Assembly (NCBI GenBank): GCA_945643635.1
Contig: CALZFC010000066.1
Span: forward strand, 1,615,001 to 1,679,000
Length of the DNA stretch: 64,000 nucleotides
Reading direction: 5' to 3'
DNA from: Allodiplogaster sudhausi
Lineage: Eukaryota; Nematoda; Chromadorea; Rhabditida; Diplogasteridae
A program made the position numbers and the translations under genes. The notes below the pieces were generated by a model. It was not told where the DNA came from. It was given only the letters and a program-made list of their open reading frames with translations, and did no database searches. The number at the start of each line of letters is the position of its first letter. Position 1 is the first letter of the stretch. Positions 1 through 11,819 of this stretch are shown in pieces.

Positions 1-288
1 AATGAGACCGGCCGAAGCTTCAGTTTTTGCTTTGCGAGGTCGCTTCTGGAATAAGAAAAAAAAATTGATATCTCAATTGCGGGAGAGGAAAGAAAGGTAA
101 ATAAATACCTGCATAGGAGGTAGTTGAGAAACTTATCAAAGGTCGACCGTTCTACGGCCTCTTCTTCTAATTCTTCGTGGGGATCAGTAAATTGAACCTT
201 TAATTTAATGGATATTTTGGTCGCTAGCGTATAACTACACTTGAAAGCTTGCCTCGAGATCATTCGTCTTCTTCGAAGAGCCTTTCAT
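1..288 (-). CDS. 5' part of an unrecognised gene (runs off the left edge)
   Basis: Three exons join in consistent phase on the minus strand. Exon 1 starts at ATG 288 (MKGSSKKTNDLEASFQ) and ends at a GT donor near 239. Exon 2 (about 205-110) reads VQFTDPHEELEEEAVERS then TFDKFLNYLLC(R), with a good acceptor and a GT donor. Exon 3 (about 50-1) continues SDLAKQKLKLRPVS and leaves the window. The product so far is soluble, acidic in the middle and Lys-rich at the end, with no signal peptide or membrane segment. I do not recognise the family. An upstream coding exon cannot be excluded. The spacer to ADAM10 is about 1.6 kb, and the two genes are divergent. Confidence 0.5.
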
Positions 289-524
289 TCTCAGAGAAAG
301 GTAATGCCTGCAGCTGAAAATTAGTGCCTTGAGGAGAGAAAATACAACTTATGAACTAGCAGAGAAATAACTCCCTCTGGAAGTGAAGTCGTCTATCAGA
401 TGATCAAGGAATAAAAAGGGACCGATTGCACAATGAGTTGTCATTTTGAAAGGGAGAGAGAAAGAAAGACAGAGAAAGAGGAAGGCGAGGAATAATGGGC
501 GAGGAAGAGAGGAAGAGAAAGAGA

Positions 525-586
<62 letters not shown>

Positions 587-1857
587 TCGGTTCGGTTCCG
601 GAGGGGGGCGGGCGCTCTTGCGCCTATTAAAAGATGATGCCGACCTCTTGTCAGAGTGAACGGGCAACAACCATCTAAAAAGACAGAGAGCAGATGAAAG
701 TGGGAGACGCAGAGAGAAAAATATGTCATGGCACAAATATTTTTGTGATTGTAAGCTGGACATAATGTATGCAGGGCACTAGATTCAGCTACCAACCGAG
801 CTTATCTGTGTTCTCTTGCGGGCGGAGGGGTTGAGGGGGCTGCGTATACAATTCAGACCAAATATGCATATGCGAAGGAGCATTGAAAATCTGTCTGTGA
901 TCATAAACTGTGTAGATTGTACTCCGAAAACTTCCATCTTTTCATGCAAAATCATCAATCTCTCTAGTTCCATACGTTCTGCTTTAACACATCACATCTG
1001 AATACTCCACGAATGTTCTGCCTTTTCGTGGTGAAGTGGTGATGGGGAGACGATTTTCACTTCTCGTGAGAAACCATTCCTCTCTTTCCATAATTCTCCC
1101 TGTCTGCTCTTCTCCCTCATTCTATGTCCATGTCTCTGCTTTGGTTTAGCGCGGTCGTCTTATCTTTCACAGGATTCCCCGCTTGCGCCTATAAAATTTC
1201 GTCAGAGCAGTTCTGATCTGGAACTGTGCTTTGTTAAAAGGAATCCCTGAATAGAATTTGCCCATGGAGAGTACAAAGTTATGTTTTGTTGTCATCGATG
1301 AACGGACAATGCCAAGGTGACTAGAGTCTAAACGATTGAAAAACAAAATCTTTCGTGCTTCTAAGTTTCGAAGAAAACTGAAACAGAGCTAGTACAATAT
1401 GAACAAGCATAAATAAAAACCTCATGCAGTTATTTGCCGGTTTATTATGGAAATTGGTCAAATACAACATTTTATAGGAATTTCCAAAAGCCAAAAATGA
1501 AATCGCCATAAAAATTTAGTCAAACTAGCAATGTTTTTAAAGACTAATAACACGGCTGGAAGGCGCTCAGGCAATCGTCGATTTAGTGATAAGCGAAGTT
1601 AAAATAATGAAGGCAATGAACGTATTAACGAATAGGAGAGACTCACGTAGACTAGTATACTAATTACAATAATATCGTGAATCTAGCAATATTACGTGGC
1701 TCATGAAGGATTAAGATTAGAGAGAGACTCACGCAGAAATAACTCCAATAAAAAGTACAATATGTGATAGCTCGAGGCTATCTCGGCTGCATCTCATGTC
1801 ATTCTTCTTCTACCCAGCGATCCCACCCGGCCGAAGCGGATCTCCCTCTTATATATT
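289..1857. other. Divergent intergenic region upstream of ADAM10
   Basis: No coding exon is convincing here. A pure (GA)n tract lies at about 536-585, within a longer purine-rich stretch (446-590). The rest is unique, moderately AT-rich DNA. Two 60-residue open frames at 785-1001, one on each strand, lack splice or codon support. The region must contain the promoters of the divergent gene pair, but no element could be assigned. Confidence 0.5.
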
Positions 1858-2617
1858 ATGGAGAATGCTTCGATCTTTTTATTCTTCGCTCTTTGTCCGC
1901 TTCCTCAAGGTCTTTTAAGCATTTCTCATATAATTAATCTATAATGCTACTATGAAATATGTTTTCGCTTTGAAAAATATGTGTACATATCGGGAATAAT
2001 AGATTGAAAAGGAAGTAAAAAAAAATTTTAATCACATGAATTCAGCGACAAGCGTGTCTCCATTTCTGCTCCGCTATGATGAACTGAACTACTCTCCCCT
2101 GAAGACTGCAACTCGGCTGAATCGGCAGCCATTCCATGCACCCTTCACTCCTCCCCTCATCCTCACATTCCATGCCTACGAGCGGTCAAAATCCCCACTT
2201 AATTAAGTAACATTTCTAATCATAAACTAAATTTTCGTTCTGAGTGCTCTTTTTCAATTTGAATATTTTTTTAAATTCCTTTAGTCCATTCACTCTGAAT
2301 CTGTGTCAAGATGCTTCTCATGGACAGAGAGAAGAAGTCCGTGTTGAGTTGGATGGCAGAGACGTCACGGAAGATTCTGATGTCAGCCATCAAATGCACC
2401 ACGGATTCGTCGAAGGTCATTCTTCTTTCCTACTGGACTGCCCATACAGAAAAAGAATAAGTTTCCCAAATGACAAGTTGTTTAGGCGATCCGAATTCGT
2501 CAGTGACAGGATTCGTCGTGAACGGCTTCTTCGAGGGCAGAATCCTTCTATCGAATGGGGACTCTTTCCACATCGAAGCGGTTTTTTTCTCTTTCTCTCT
2601 TTTCTATATATATATAT

Positions 2618-2661
<44 letters not shown>

Positions 2662-5279
2662 CCTGTTCTCAGGCCTCTCGCTTTGCGAATTCTTCTGACC
2701 TCCCTTTCCATTCTTTCATTTATCGCGACGACGACATTCTTCCTCCTGGCAGTTCTTTTGAGTGAGTTCACATTGCATTGGAAAGTTCACTGTGGGCGAG
2801 AGAAGATTCCCCTCAGGAATAGTTCCTTCGATCTGGCGCCTCCTCTCTTCTCAGCAGAAGCGGAGTCGATCAATCAGAACCCGAGGTTCTTTCTTTCTCC
2901 AAACTGTCTGAATAGGAGAGAGAAAAGATGTATGGTTGCAGCCGTAGCCGCCGTGCGTCTGTCCCCCTCCACTCCGGCCGCGTCTGCACCGTCCATGCTG
3001 TCGTCGATTCCGAACTCTTCGAACACTTCCGAAAGGAGGGAAAACAATCTTCTGACAAAGAAACGTCAATTCTTTCATTCTTTTTAATAAGTTATTCTTA
3101 CAAATACGTCTTCTTACAAATAGCTCAAAAAATTCGCGTTCATGATTCTATTGTTTTAAAAAAGTGGCATGGAGCTAATTACAGGACTCAAGTCATTAGA
3201 AGGATGTTAGCATCGAATTTTCGTACGGTGAACGAAATCTACGCTGCGCAAGACTTTAATGGCATCAATGGAATTAAATTTCAGCTGAGCAGAGTATCGG
3301 TTCGCCCGTCCACCTTTCATCCTTTCTGTCTAAGGAATAGAAAGTGAATGCTTGTAGATCTTCACCAAGAATTCCTGCGACCAGACGCCCCCTCATCCTC
3401 TCTGCGTTCACAATGTCGATGTCAACTCTTTTCTGCAAATCGCCTCCGAAGCGGTTCTTCGTTCATCTGAATTTTTTTTCCTTATTCTAACCATAAACAA
3501 AATGTTCGTTTCCGAAAATATTTGTGAAATGGTGAAAATCCTCAGGACGAATCCCGCTTTTGTCTCGCGTACACCTTCACCTTTCGTGACTTTGCTGGTA
3601 CTCTCGGGCTTGCTAACGTTGCCGCGGTTTGTGATATTCACTTCCTTTTAAAGTTGAAAGAATATTTGCAGCTGCCGAACTTGTTTCATAAATTGACTCA
3701 TTTTCACTCTTAGGGTAGTAGTTCAAATCATTTTTTACTCCGGTTTTCAAGTCGATGGAATTTAGAGCAGCAGAGAAGGCAATCGAGTGGGCGGCATTTG
3801 CTGTGGTTACTTCACCGTTTTCACTGGAGGCAGCCACACCAAACTGAAGAGCGGAAACACGGGAGTCGTCACGTTTCTTAACAATGGTAGTTTTGATTTC
3901 ATATTCGCTTCAAGTGGCTACTGCTGTCAAAGGTATAGACACTCTGTATTTTGGGGTTCTTTAATCATTAAGTAGTACTATTCTACTACTTCATGATTAA
4001 AGAACCCCAAAATATTGAGTGTTATTTCCAAGGTCAGCCAATCGTGGCCTCTTCGATGGCACTGACTCTGGCTCACGAGTTCGGCCACTCCCTCGGTTCC
4101 AGCCACGACACCGTTGATCCTCGGAGGGCACAGCTCATGTGCACCCCGGGAGGCGCTAAGGCACGGGCACTCTCTCTCTCTTTGCTCTCCTCTCTCTCTC
4201 TCACACACACAGTAACAGTTTTATAGAGACTTAAGGAGACAAATGAATATAATTGATCCTTGAGGGCAACTACCTCATGTTTCCTTCTGCATCTCAAGGA
4301 AACAAACGACACAACAAGAAGTTTTCTCAGTGCTCTCGCGACAATATTTCTGCTGTTCTCACTGTTAGTTCGAAAAGATATAAATATCTATGTATGTATG
4401 TACATATGTACATATGTAAATCATTAATTTTTTTATTGCTATTATTCATTACTTCAGGACCTTCTTGCCCTGCCACCAGTCGATATTTCAACAGATTGGG
4501 CTTCCGCTACTCAGACAAAGAGAAACTGTTTCCTTGGTAAGGAAGTGATACAAATTATAAAAGTCAAAATTTGTTAATCTGTTTAGAGACTTACCGCAGT
4601 CATTGTGGAAACAGCGTCGTGGAGGACACGGAGAAGTGCGACTGTGGACAAACTCAAGTCGCTATTTCATATACACACAATTTTTTTAAAATAAAAGTTA
4701 AATAAAAGAAATAAATAAAAGTAAATAAAAGTAAAAGTTATGCATAAAAGTTTTAAATAAAAGTTATGCATTTTTTTTCATAAACTCCTTTTGCAGGAGG
4801 AATGCAAAGCAAACAACGACTTGTGCTGCAATCCTGGCAACTCCAATCACACTCTCGGTCTCGGATGCACCCTCAAGGTCTGAGATAACCAGCGGGCTCT
4901 GCTGAACATTTATTTTTATATATAAAATTAAGTGTATTAAATTATATTCAGACTAAGAAGGGCGTGAGATGTTCTCCAAGCGAAGGCCCGTGCTGTGACG
5001 GCGCGAGTTGCGACTTCCACGGGAGAAAGCAAGTCTGCCTTGAGGTCATTACTCTTTCCTATTAGATTTTCGTTTAATTAATTACTATGTAAGTCATATA
5101 ACATCAAAAGACTTTCATTCACTCATTATCTCCAATTCTTAGGCCGACAACTGCAAGACAACCTCGTTCTGTAACGGGAACAGCTCGCAGTGTCCGGAGC
5201 CAAAGGCAGCGGATAATGGCACTCCTTGCGAACACTCCAGCAAGGCTAGAGAGAGAGACAGAGAGAGAGAGAGGCAAAT

Positions 5280-5339
<60 letters not shown>

Positions 5340-5381
5340 AAGAGATAGAGAAGGAGAGAGAGGGAAGTGAAAGAGAGAGAA

Positions 5382-5431
<50 letters not shown>

Positions 5432-5432
5432 T

Positions 5433-5465
<33 letters not shown>

Positions 5466-6381
5466 GCAAGTGAGAGAGAGTAGGGAGAAGCGAGGGATGA
5501 GAGAGATCGTGTGCAGGTGTGCCAAGACGGCGCCTGCTCTGGTAGCATCTGCGAATCCCTCGGCCTCCGGGATTGCCTCCTGAAAGAGAGAGACGCTCAT
5601 GCGAGATGCTTCCTCGCCTGCCTCAAGGATGGAAGTTTGTTTTTCTTTGACCTACACAAATAGATCGAAACGGATGTTTCAGTCGAAGTATTTATCGTTT
5701 CTTTCCACCTTCTAGAGTGTATTTCCACGCGGAACCTCTACCTTTTCCGTGCAAACCGCACGAAGTTCGTGCAGGAGAAGCGGTTGGGCCAGCGTGGAAT
5801 TCTCATGAGTCCTGGCTCGGATTGCGTGGCTGTCAATGGACCAGGTCTTTTCCAGCCAGATGTTTATAAATTACATGTATAGTTAGCGAAATTAAAATAG
5901 ATGACAAGTTGGGAATCGTCAGGAAAGTGCGATCTCCTCTTCCGCTGCCGCCGCTTCGACCCCGAGGGGGCAATCAGTCGACTCTCTCAGATGTTCGCGA
6001 GGGAGAAGCTGGCTGAGTACGGCAGAGGAGCCAGGGAACTGTTCGTTCGTCTTGAACCATTTCTACAACATCCACATGGGCACTACATATTTTCATGATT
6101 CATCTTGCAGATGATCAAATATCAGAATAAAAAGTAGTAAGGTAAATGAATGGATGTGTGAAGAGTAAGGAGAATGTCCTCCGCCTCCCTCAGGTGGTGG
6201 GTCTTCTTGCTCTGCGGCGTCTTCGTCCTTCTGCTCCTCTTAATGCTCGATAAGTGCTGCGCCTTCTACACTCCTTCACACAATCCCAAGCAACCGAAGA
6301 CACGGAGCATCAGGAGTCTTATTGGCTCTTTCTCCGACCGTTCCCTCCGTCCTTCCGTCCAATCGTCGGCACTTTCCATGG

Positions 6382-6428
<47 letters not shown>

Positions 6429-6431
6429 TAG
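1858..6431 (+). CDS. ADAM10: ADAM10-type membrane metalloprotease (disintegrin and metalloprotease)
   Basis: A multi-exon gene follows ADAM10 end to end. Exon 1 (1858-1909) is a signal peptide, MENASIFLFFALCPLPQ. Exon 2 (from 2069) and exons at about 2285-2590 are the prodomain (LTFHAYERPFTLNL; HGFVEG joined in phase to DPNSSVTGF; then LPFHSFIYRDDD). A furin-like RSRR site lies near 2945. The catalytic domain spans about 2970-4470: AAQDFNGINGI, FCLAYTFTFRDF, then the zinc site HEFGHSLGSSHD at about 4075 (HExxHxxxxxHD complete), and the downstream GNYLMFPSA exon. Disintegrin and Cys-rich exons follow at 4590-5960 (CGNSVVEDTEKCDCG, CSPSEGPCC, CSGSICE). A transmembrane segment starts near 6195, and the tail resembles ADAM10 (YTPSHNPKQP). 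Family role: cell-surface shedding, including Notch and its ligands. The 3' end is uncertain because the last frame enters a GA repeat and the true final exon may lie nearer 6615. Two introns appear to be GC-AG. Confidence 0.9.
3941..4020. repeat. Long perfect-type hairpin inside an ADAM10 intron
   Basis: Arms 3941-3977 and 3984-4020 are inverted copies of 37 bases with about four mismatches and a 6-base loop (CTATTC). The core arm TTTTGGGGTTCTTTAATCAT is exactly complementary to its partner. The hairpin sits between the exon ending near 3890 and the HEFGH exon starting near 4033. Its size and pairing are those of a pre-miRNA, but a foldback or MITE remnant fits equally well. Confidence 0.75.
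5243..5516 (+). repeat. Long imperfect (GA)n tract filling an ADAM10 intron
   Basis: The intron between the ...EHSSK and VCQDGACSGS exons is almost entirely GA dinucleotides with scattered interruptions (AAAG, TAGA, GTGA). The donor reads AAG|GCTAGA, since no GT is available at the exon end, and the acceptor is GTGTGCAG|GTGTGC. Joining at these points keeps phase 0 and restores the ADAM10 alignment. Confidence 0.8.
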
Positions 6432-6449
6432 ATAGATAGAGAGAGAGAT

Positions 6450-6480
<31 letters not shown>

Positions 6481-6515
6481 CAGAGATCGAGAGATAGAGA
6501 GATGGCGTGTGGAGA
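6370..6515 (+). repeat. (GA)n/(GATA)n microsatellite at the ADAM10 3' end
   Basis: GA dinucleotides with embedded GATA repeats follow the cytoplasmic-tail exon. Read without splicing they would encode an Arg-Glu run ending in TAG at 6429-6431. A GC donor (ATG|GCAAGA) near 6380 could instead splice the tract out. Confidence 0.8.
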
Positions 6516-7127
6516 GAGAGAAGAATAGACAGTAAAAGTGCACAGAAAAGAAATTAAATCCATTCAGAATCGGAAGGGTTCGAGCATGACTGCTTCTTCT
6601 CACCATCAGTCATGACTCCTTGATAGAGATCACAACTTCCTCCCTCCATGTCTTCCGCTCTTTTCAAGCGAGTAAAGACCCTTCACCAATCTAATGGATT
6701 TCTGCTAATTAATGTGATTAGCAGAGCAGGAATAGTCTTTTGTTTCGCGATGCAAACGTATATACAGCGGAAGCAAATAAAAGGTTCCTTAGAGGAGCCC
6801 TGCGAGAATAGAACTCATGAAACAGATGATGAGAATAGAAATTAGTAACTGCGATGTGTGAAGCATTGAAGATACCCATGATTGAATAGACAAATGCTAA
6901 GTGAAAGAAAGTAGCGGAAGACGAGCAGTAACCGTAGAGTCAAGCATTTCTATCACTAATAATAACATCTATCTTACATCAAACAGCTCAACCTCATCAA
7001 ACAAACATGTATTTTGCTAAAACAGAAGTTGGAAAGTAGTAGAACAGCAACGTGGAGATCCAGTTATCATTGGATTGTGGCTAATGTCATTGTTAGTTAT
7101 GCAAGCAAAAATATTTGTATGTCCTAT
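6516..7127. other. Spacer after ADAM10
   Basis: A short open frame after an acceptor-like site (6577 onward, GFEHDCFFSPSVMTP then stop) could be the last ADAM10 exon. Otherwise this is unique DNA with no supported gene. Confidence 0.35.
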
Positions 7128-7994
7128 TTATAAGGTGATGATGAATCGAAACAAGGATAACAGGATATGGCTAAAATATGTTAGAAAAGTATAGAAAGGG
7201 AAGAAAGAACCCGTGAGAGAGGAAATAGTCATTTCGTATTCAGTGGACTTCCGACATCTCCTGTTCTCGTGTGGTGGAGATGTGGAAGCGGCCATCGAAG
7301 CCGGCGCTGCCCGCCCAGCAACTGCAAGGAAACAAGCAATCTCATTTACAAATAGAAATGCACATTCATGAGAAAAGTGGATGCTGCGGTTGATGAAGAA
7401 AGCGAACCGGAAGTTGTAAATGTTCTTGTTGAGGCGACCACTGGCAGAGTCGTCGTCCTCTCCATCTAGAACAACGACGGAGAGAGAGGAGATAACCAGG
7501 CGATTGATCACGAAGGAGGCGGCCACTCCGTAGTCGATCACCCTACACATCCAACCATTCTATCAAGAACAATGAGCATTCGTCTTATGTTTTCCCAAGT
7601 TCGAGAGTAATCGGGAACGTATGCATTGGTGATATGTAAAAGAAGACATAGAAGACGTAAAGAAATGCCAGATAATGAAGGACGGGAATAATAATAACAA
7701 GAGAGAGGGGAGAGAGAATGTTGGGAGCGCATACCTAAGGAAGTGAAATGAGCTGAGAAAGCGTGTGTAAGAACTCATCCGGATATGACGTCACCATCAA
7801 GAATGGGGTGAGGTGGTCATACTTATGGCTAGAGAGCGTATCAGAGTGACTGAAACTGCAGGCGAGAGAGCGAGATGGAGAGAGAGAGAGAGCTGAATGG
7901 TATGAACCTCGACAAGTGCGGTGCTTGCTGCATCGTTGTGCGGATCGTGAGGGTGCGTAGTTCGGGCCAGTAGATCTGAGTATATATTCTCCAT
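7128..7994 (-). CDS. Uncharacterised spliced gene (exon candidates)
   Basis: Several good-looking coding stretches lie on the minus strand. An N-terminus starts at ATG 7994 (MENIYSDLLARTTHPHDPHN). An exon near 7840-7740 reads YDHLTPFLMVTSYPDEFLHT. Stretches at 7625-7565 (VPDYSRTWENIRRMLIVLDR) and 7540-7390 (VIDYGVAASFVINRLVISSL, then NKNIYNFRFAFFINRSIHFS) look globular and well conserved in character, followed by 7315-7215 (ASMAASTSPPHENRRCRKST). I could not make all exon phases agree: a stop abuts the 7737 donor and there is a frame change near 7555. The family is unknown. This may be a mis-joined set, a pseudogene or a gene with very short introns. It ends about 75 bp beyond the stop of the F-box gene on the same strand. 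Confidence 0.35.
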
Positions 7995-8070
7995 TAAAAT
8001 TAATTGCTATATTAGTTTCCTATCTTCAAAAAGAAAGAGGTTGTTAATGAAGTCTAAGTTGAAGAGATAA

Positions 8071-8243
8071 TTAATTAGATGTGACTGCTGGAACCTCTTC
8101 ATTGGTTTTCTTCGCGACGCAGTTGAGATGGACGTCCTCATCGAACATATTCAGCGCTTTCATGTAGCATTGGAAGGCGAACCAGCGATTCAGATCCAGC
8201 ACGGACAGAGAGGCTATCAACTGAAGGCAGACATTATCAATCA

Positions 8244-8289
<46 letters not shown>

Positions 8290-9940
8290 TAAGGCAGAGA
8301 GTGAGAAGGCATACCAGTTCGGCAATGGGAGCATCAATGTCAGCATGCAGAACGTGCTTCCTGAAAGTGGCCATCACCCCGACCACCGTGCGGATGTCTC
8401 CGGCTGTCCAGCTAAAACATACCAAGTGGTTCATTTCCTTTTTATTCATAAATATTTTTGCATATTGAGAACATCAGTCGAAAACAAATATAAAAAAAGA
8501 CTCACCGGGCATTGACGACAATTTGCAGTCTCTGGCTGCTCTGCCTGAGGAGAAGGCCAGCTGAAGGATGCTTCTGCCAGCCGAGTGCACCCTCACAACT
8601 TGACAACTCACGACGATTCACGTTAAGGAAAGAGATCTGAAATGGGAACAGTGCTGAGACGAATAGGGAAAGAGAAAGAGAGAAAGAAAGAGAGAGAATG
8701 AGAAGATACAATAAGAAAGAGAGAGAGATACAATAAGAAAGAATGAGAGCGAGGGAGAGAGAGAATGAGAAAGAAAGAGACCTTGGCATTGTTAGCATCG
8801 ACGTGGTCTCGGAAGGCGCGGCAGACGGAGCGGAGTCGGCACTGTTGAATGAGCGGGCAGCGGTCGATGACTGCCAGAAGCAGCCCCATCGGCAGCTGAA
8901 AACAGGCAGGTCGTAATCATTGAAGAGATGCAGCGAAAAGATGAGCATATAATAAGATGGCATTGTATGATTAGTTTGATTCGTTACCGCATCATGGGAA
9001 TTGTGCTGGCCAGTGCTGTTGATTGTCGGATCGGAGGAAGTCGGGTGAAGCCGATTCAGCAGACTCCGATAAGACGACGATTTACGCACTTCCTGAACCG
9101 TTATATTTTTTATATGCGTTTAAAATTACAAAAAAATATTTTCATATTTTATAATAAAAATAAGGAAGGTCAAGGAAAACAAGATGAAAGAAGAGTAGAG
9201 CAAAAGAAGAGGCAAAGATTCGAAATGGAATGAACAGTGAAAATTGTCAGCAAAGAACTGTCAATGAGAGATGAGACGTTGAAAAAATGAAGGGAAACTA
9301 TAAGAAGAAATGAAAGGGATCAAGAAATGACATCAATAGCTGTATCTTCATTCGAATCAGTCACTTTCTATGATGCAAAGAGTTGAGGGGCCACAATCAG
9401 AAAGTCACAATCTTTCAAGAATTAAAGAGAGAAGAGAGAACTCATAAGAGAGCAGATGGTTAGAGAGATCAAAAAGTCCTCGCCCTCTTATAACAGTAAT
9501 TAGATGTCAATGATGTGGAGGGAAGAGTAGTTTGTATCCGAGGAACACAAGATTGTCAGTCACGGGAACGGAAGATGTTTCTGGATGTTTATTGAGATGA
9601 TATGTACATAATGATGATAAGGGGAGAAGGACAGAGACTAAACACGTGCAAGCCATAGACACAACAAGGACAAAAATATAATAATAGAAGCGAAACTTTT
9701 GAACTACATAGAAGGGAACAGCGCATAAATGGAGCGAGATAGAAACCGTGGACAGAAAGAGCAAGATAGAGAGAGAGAGAAAAAAAGAGAAAAAGAAACA
9801 GATAGAGAGAGAGAAAGAGAGCGAGCAAGAGAAAGAGTTACCTTCGTATCCTCCTTGGCAGGTGGAGAGTGCGAATCTCGTCCCTTCTTGTGCTGGGAGG
9901 AAGTGGCCGCAGTGAAGCGACGGAACACAGAAACAGGCAT
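8071..9940 (-). CDS. F-box-like protein
   Basis: Five or six exons join in phase on the minus strand. ATG 9940 opens MPVSVFRRFTAATSS...PPAKEDTK, ending at a GT donor near 9841. A phase-0 exon follows at about 9094-8990 (EVRKSSSYRSLLNRLHPTSS). The exon at 8896-8780 reads LPMGLLLAVIDRCPLIQQ then RLRSVCRAFRDHVDANN, matching the F-box pattern (LPxxLL ... RxRxVCRxxR). Later exons are ISFLNVNRRELSSCEGALG..., WTAGDIRTVVGVMATFRKH, and LIASLSVLDLNRWFAFQCYM..., ending VPAVTSN with stop TAA at 8071-8073. F-box proteins usually bring substrates to SCF ubiquitin ligases through Skp1. The C-terminal half shows no LRR, WD40 or Kelch repeats that I recognise, so the substrate class is open. The short F-box match is the only functional evidence. 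Confidence 0.55.
8250..8286 (+). repeat. (GA)n microsatellite in an F-box gene intron
   Basis: A pure GA tract lies in the intron between the last two exons of the minus-strand F-box gene, so it is CT-rich in the sense direction near the 3' splice site. Confidence 0.9.
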
Positions 9941-10108
9941 GCTTCTTCTTGCCAATCAAAGAGCTGAAAGTGGAAGAAGAGGTCAGATCGGGAGTAGACA
10001 GACAGGACACTCGGAGGGCGGGCGAGGGAATCGATAGACAGAGACAGGGAGGGAGAGACAGAGAGATAGAAAGAGAGGGCAGAGAGAAGGAGGGGTAGAG
10101 AGGGAGAA

Positions 10109-10143
<35 letters not shown>

Positions 10144-10335
10144 GAGTTCGAAAGATCAGGAGTTGAGAGAGTGAGACAAAAAGAAAGTCTAGACATCTGA
10201 AACCACTGAATTGGGGGGGGGCGCACGTGAAAAGGCTGATGTGAGAAGGAGCGAGTGCAGACACTGAATGAGCTGTGAATGGCAAAGAGGCATAGGCACG
10301 GGAAGGGAGGAGTGGTCAGCGGCCACCTCGACTAT

Positions 10336-10367
<32 letters not shown>

Positions 10368-10884
10368 TCTCTCTCTCTCTCTCTCTCTGCCTCTCTTTCT
10401 TCTCTATCGCGCGCCCTCGCTCTTTCTTTCTCTCTCTTTCTTTCTCTTTCTTTCTTCTCTATCTCACACACTGTCGCCTTTCTTTCTTTCTCCTCGCTCT
10501 CTTTCGGCCACGCCTTTCCTGTCCTAGCAAGCAAGAAACATGTATACAGGCTCGCTGCTTGCTTTTCTTTTGATCTGAAGTCATTAAACTCTTCACTACA
10601 CAGAAGAAGCAACAACTTCCACCTCCCCCTCTATCCTTCTATCTTTTAATATCATCCCTTCGTCTTATCTCTCTCCATATCTATATCGTTCTCTCTCTCT
10701 CTCTCTCTCGACTATAGTCCACGAAGGCCAGGAAAGCTAATGTTAGAGCCGACAACAAAGGAAGATACAGATTACATTCTAATTGTAGTAGGTAAACCGA
10801 GCAACGATTGAGTCGCAGACGAGAGACTTCTCTTGCTCAGTGTTACCTCGTAAAGAGATCAAATGTGGAGAGGGTCGTAAAAAG
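9941..10884. other. Microsatellite-rich spacer
   Basis: It contains (GA)n at about 10105-10138, (CT)n at 10336-10388 and 10690-10710, and mixed CTTT-rich DNA to 10500. Open frames here are dinucleotide translations. No gene is supported. Confidence 0.6.
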
Positions 10885-11398
10885 GGTGCTATCCTAGTTG
10901 GGGGGGGGGGGCAAAATATTTTCATTTTTCAATCTACCACAAATCGTACCCAGGGGAGTTTTAGGCCATGGGGAACACGAATATAGGGTTCTAGACCGTG
11001 GAGCACACGAATATAATGTTCAATTTGAAAAATTATTTCATTTAACAAAGTTACAGTACTTCACATTTTTGTCCAACTTTTCATCTAAACTCCTGCACTA
11101 AAGAGTTGTCAGAGCTGCCAAACACTAATATAGCGTCAATTAAGCACTATCGAATAGAGATGAGTCGAAAAGAACGTAATATTCGAGTTTAACAGGTCTG
11201 AAAACTCCTTCGAGTAGCATTTTACCTGAAATCGGCCAAAACATATGTCAAGTAAAAGTACTGTAACTTAGTTAAATGACAAAGCAATACAAAATGAACA
11301 TTATATTCGTGTTCCCCATGGCCTATTACCCCCCTGTGCACAATTTGGGGTGAATTAGAAAAAAAAAATTATTTTGCCCCCCCAACTAGTATAGCACC
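10885..11398. mobile_element. MITE with about 110-180-bp terminal inverted repeats and 8-bp target duplication
   Basis: Both ends read GGTGCTAT(A/C)CTAGTTGG inward, followed by a G-run, GCAAAATA, and further matching blocks including AGGCCATGGGGAACACGAAT and AAGTTACAGTACTT. The flanks are an exact 8-bp direct repeat, GTAAAAAG (10877-10884 and 11399-11406). There is no coding capacity. An 8-bp duplication is usual for hAT-like elements, but the terminal bases are not a textbook hAT match, so the superfamily is left open. Confidence 0.85.
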
Positions 11399-11770
11399 GT
11401 AAAAAGAAAGGATTACGTAGTAAGGAAGGGCTAGATCTAGTATTTATGTGCAAGCATGTAGATGCATAAACACGTGATTGGAATGAGCAGGTGTGGGTCA
11501 GTTCAGTTGGGGGTGGCTTAGGGGGCGAGAGAGGGTAGGGAGGAGTTGATAGGGAAGGGAGGGGGAGGGAGGGGGAAGGAGGGGGAGGTAGCATAGAAAT
11601 CTGAGTCAACGCAAAGGATTGATGACGCTAATCAATGAGCAAATGTCATCATTCCAGCTGATACTATCCAACCGATTGCCTAAAGAGGAGAACATAGACT
11701 CTCTCTCTCTCTCTCTCTCTTTCTCTCTTTCTCTCTCTCTCTTTCTCTTTCTCTCTCTCTCTCTTTCTCT

Positions 11771-11819
<49 letters not shown>

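Noticed and set aside
446..637. Arg/Glu-repeat open frames over GA tracts here and at many other sites
   Set aside because: They are translations of (GA)n microsatellites with no start context, splice support or non-repeat domain.
5119..5600. Long Ser/Leu-repeat minus-strand frames over the ADAM10 intron and exons
   Set aside because: They are the antisense of a GA tract and of confidently assigned ADAM10 Cys-rich exons.
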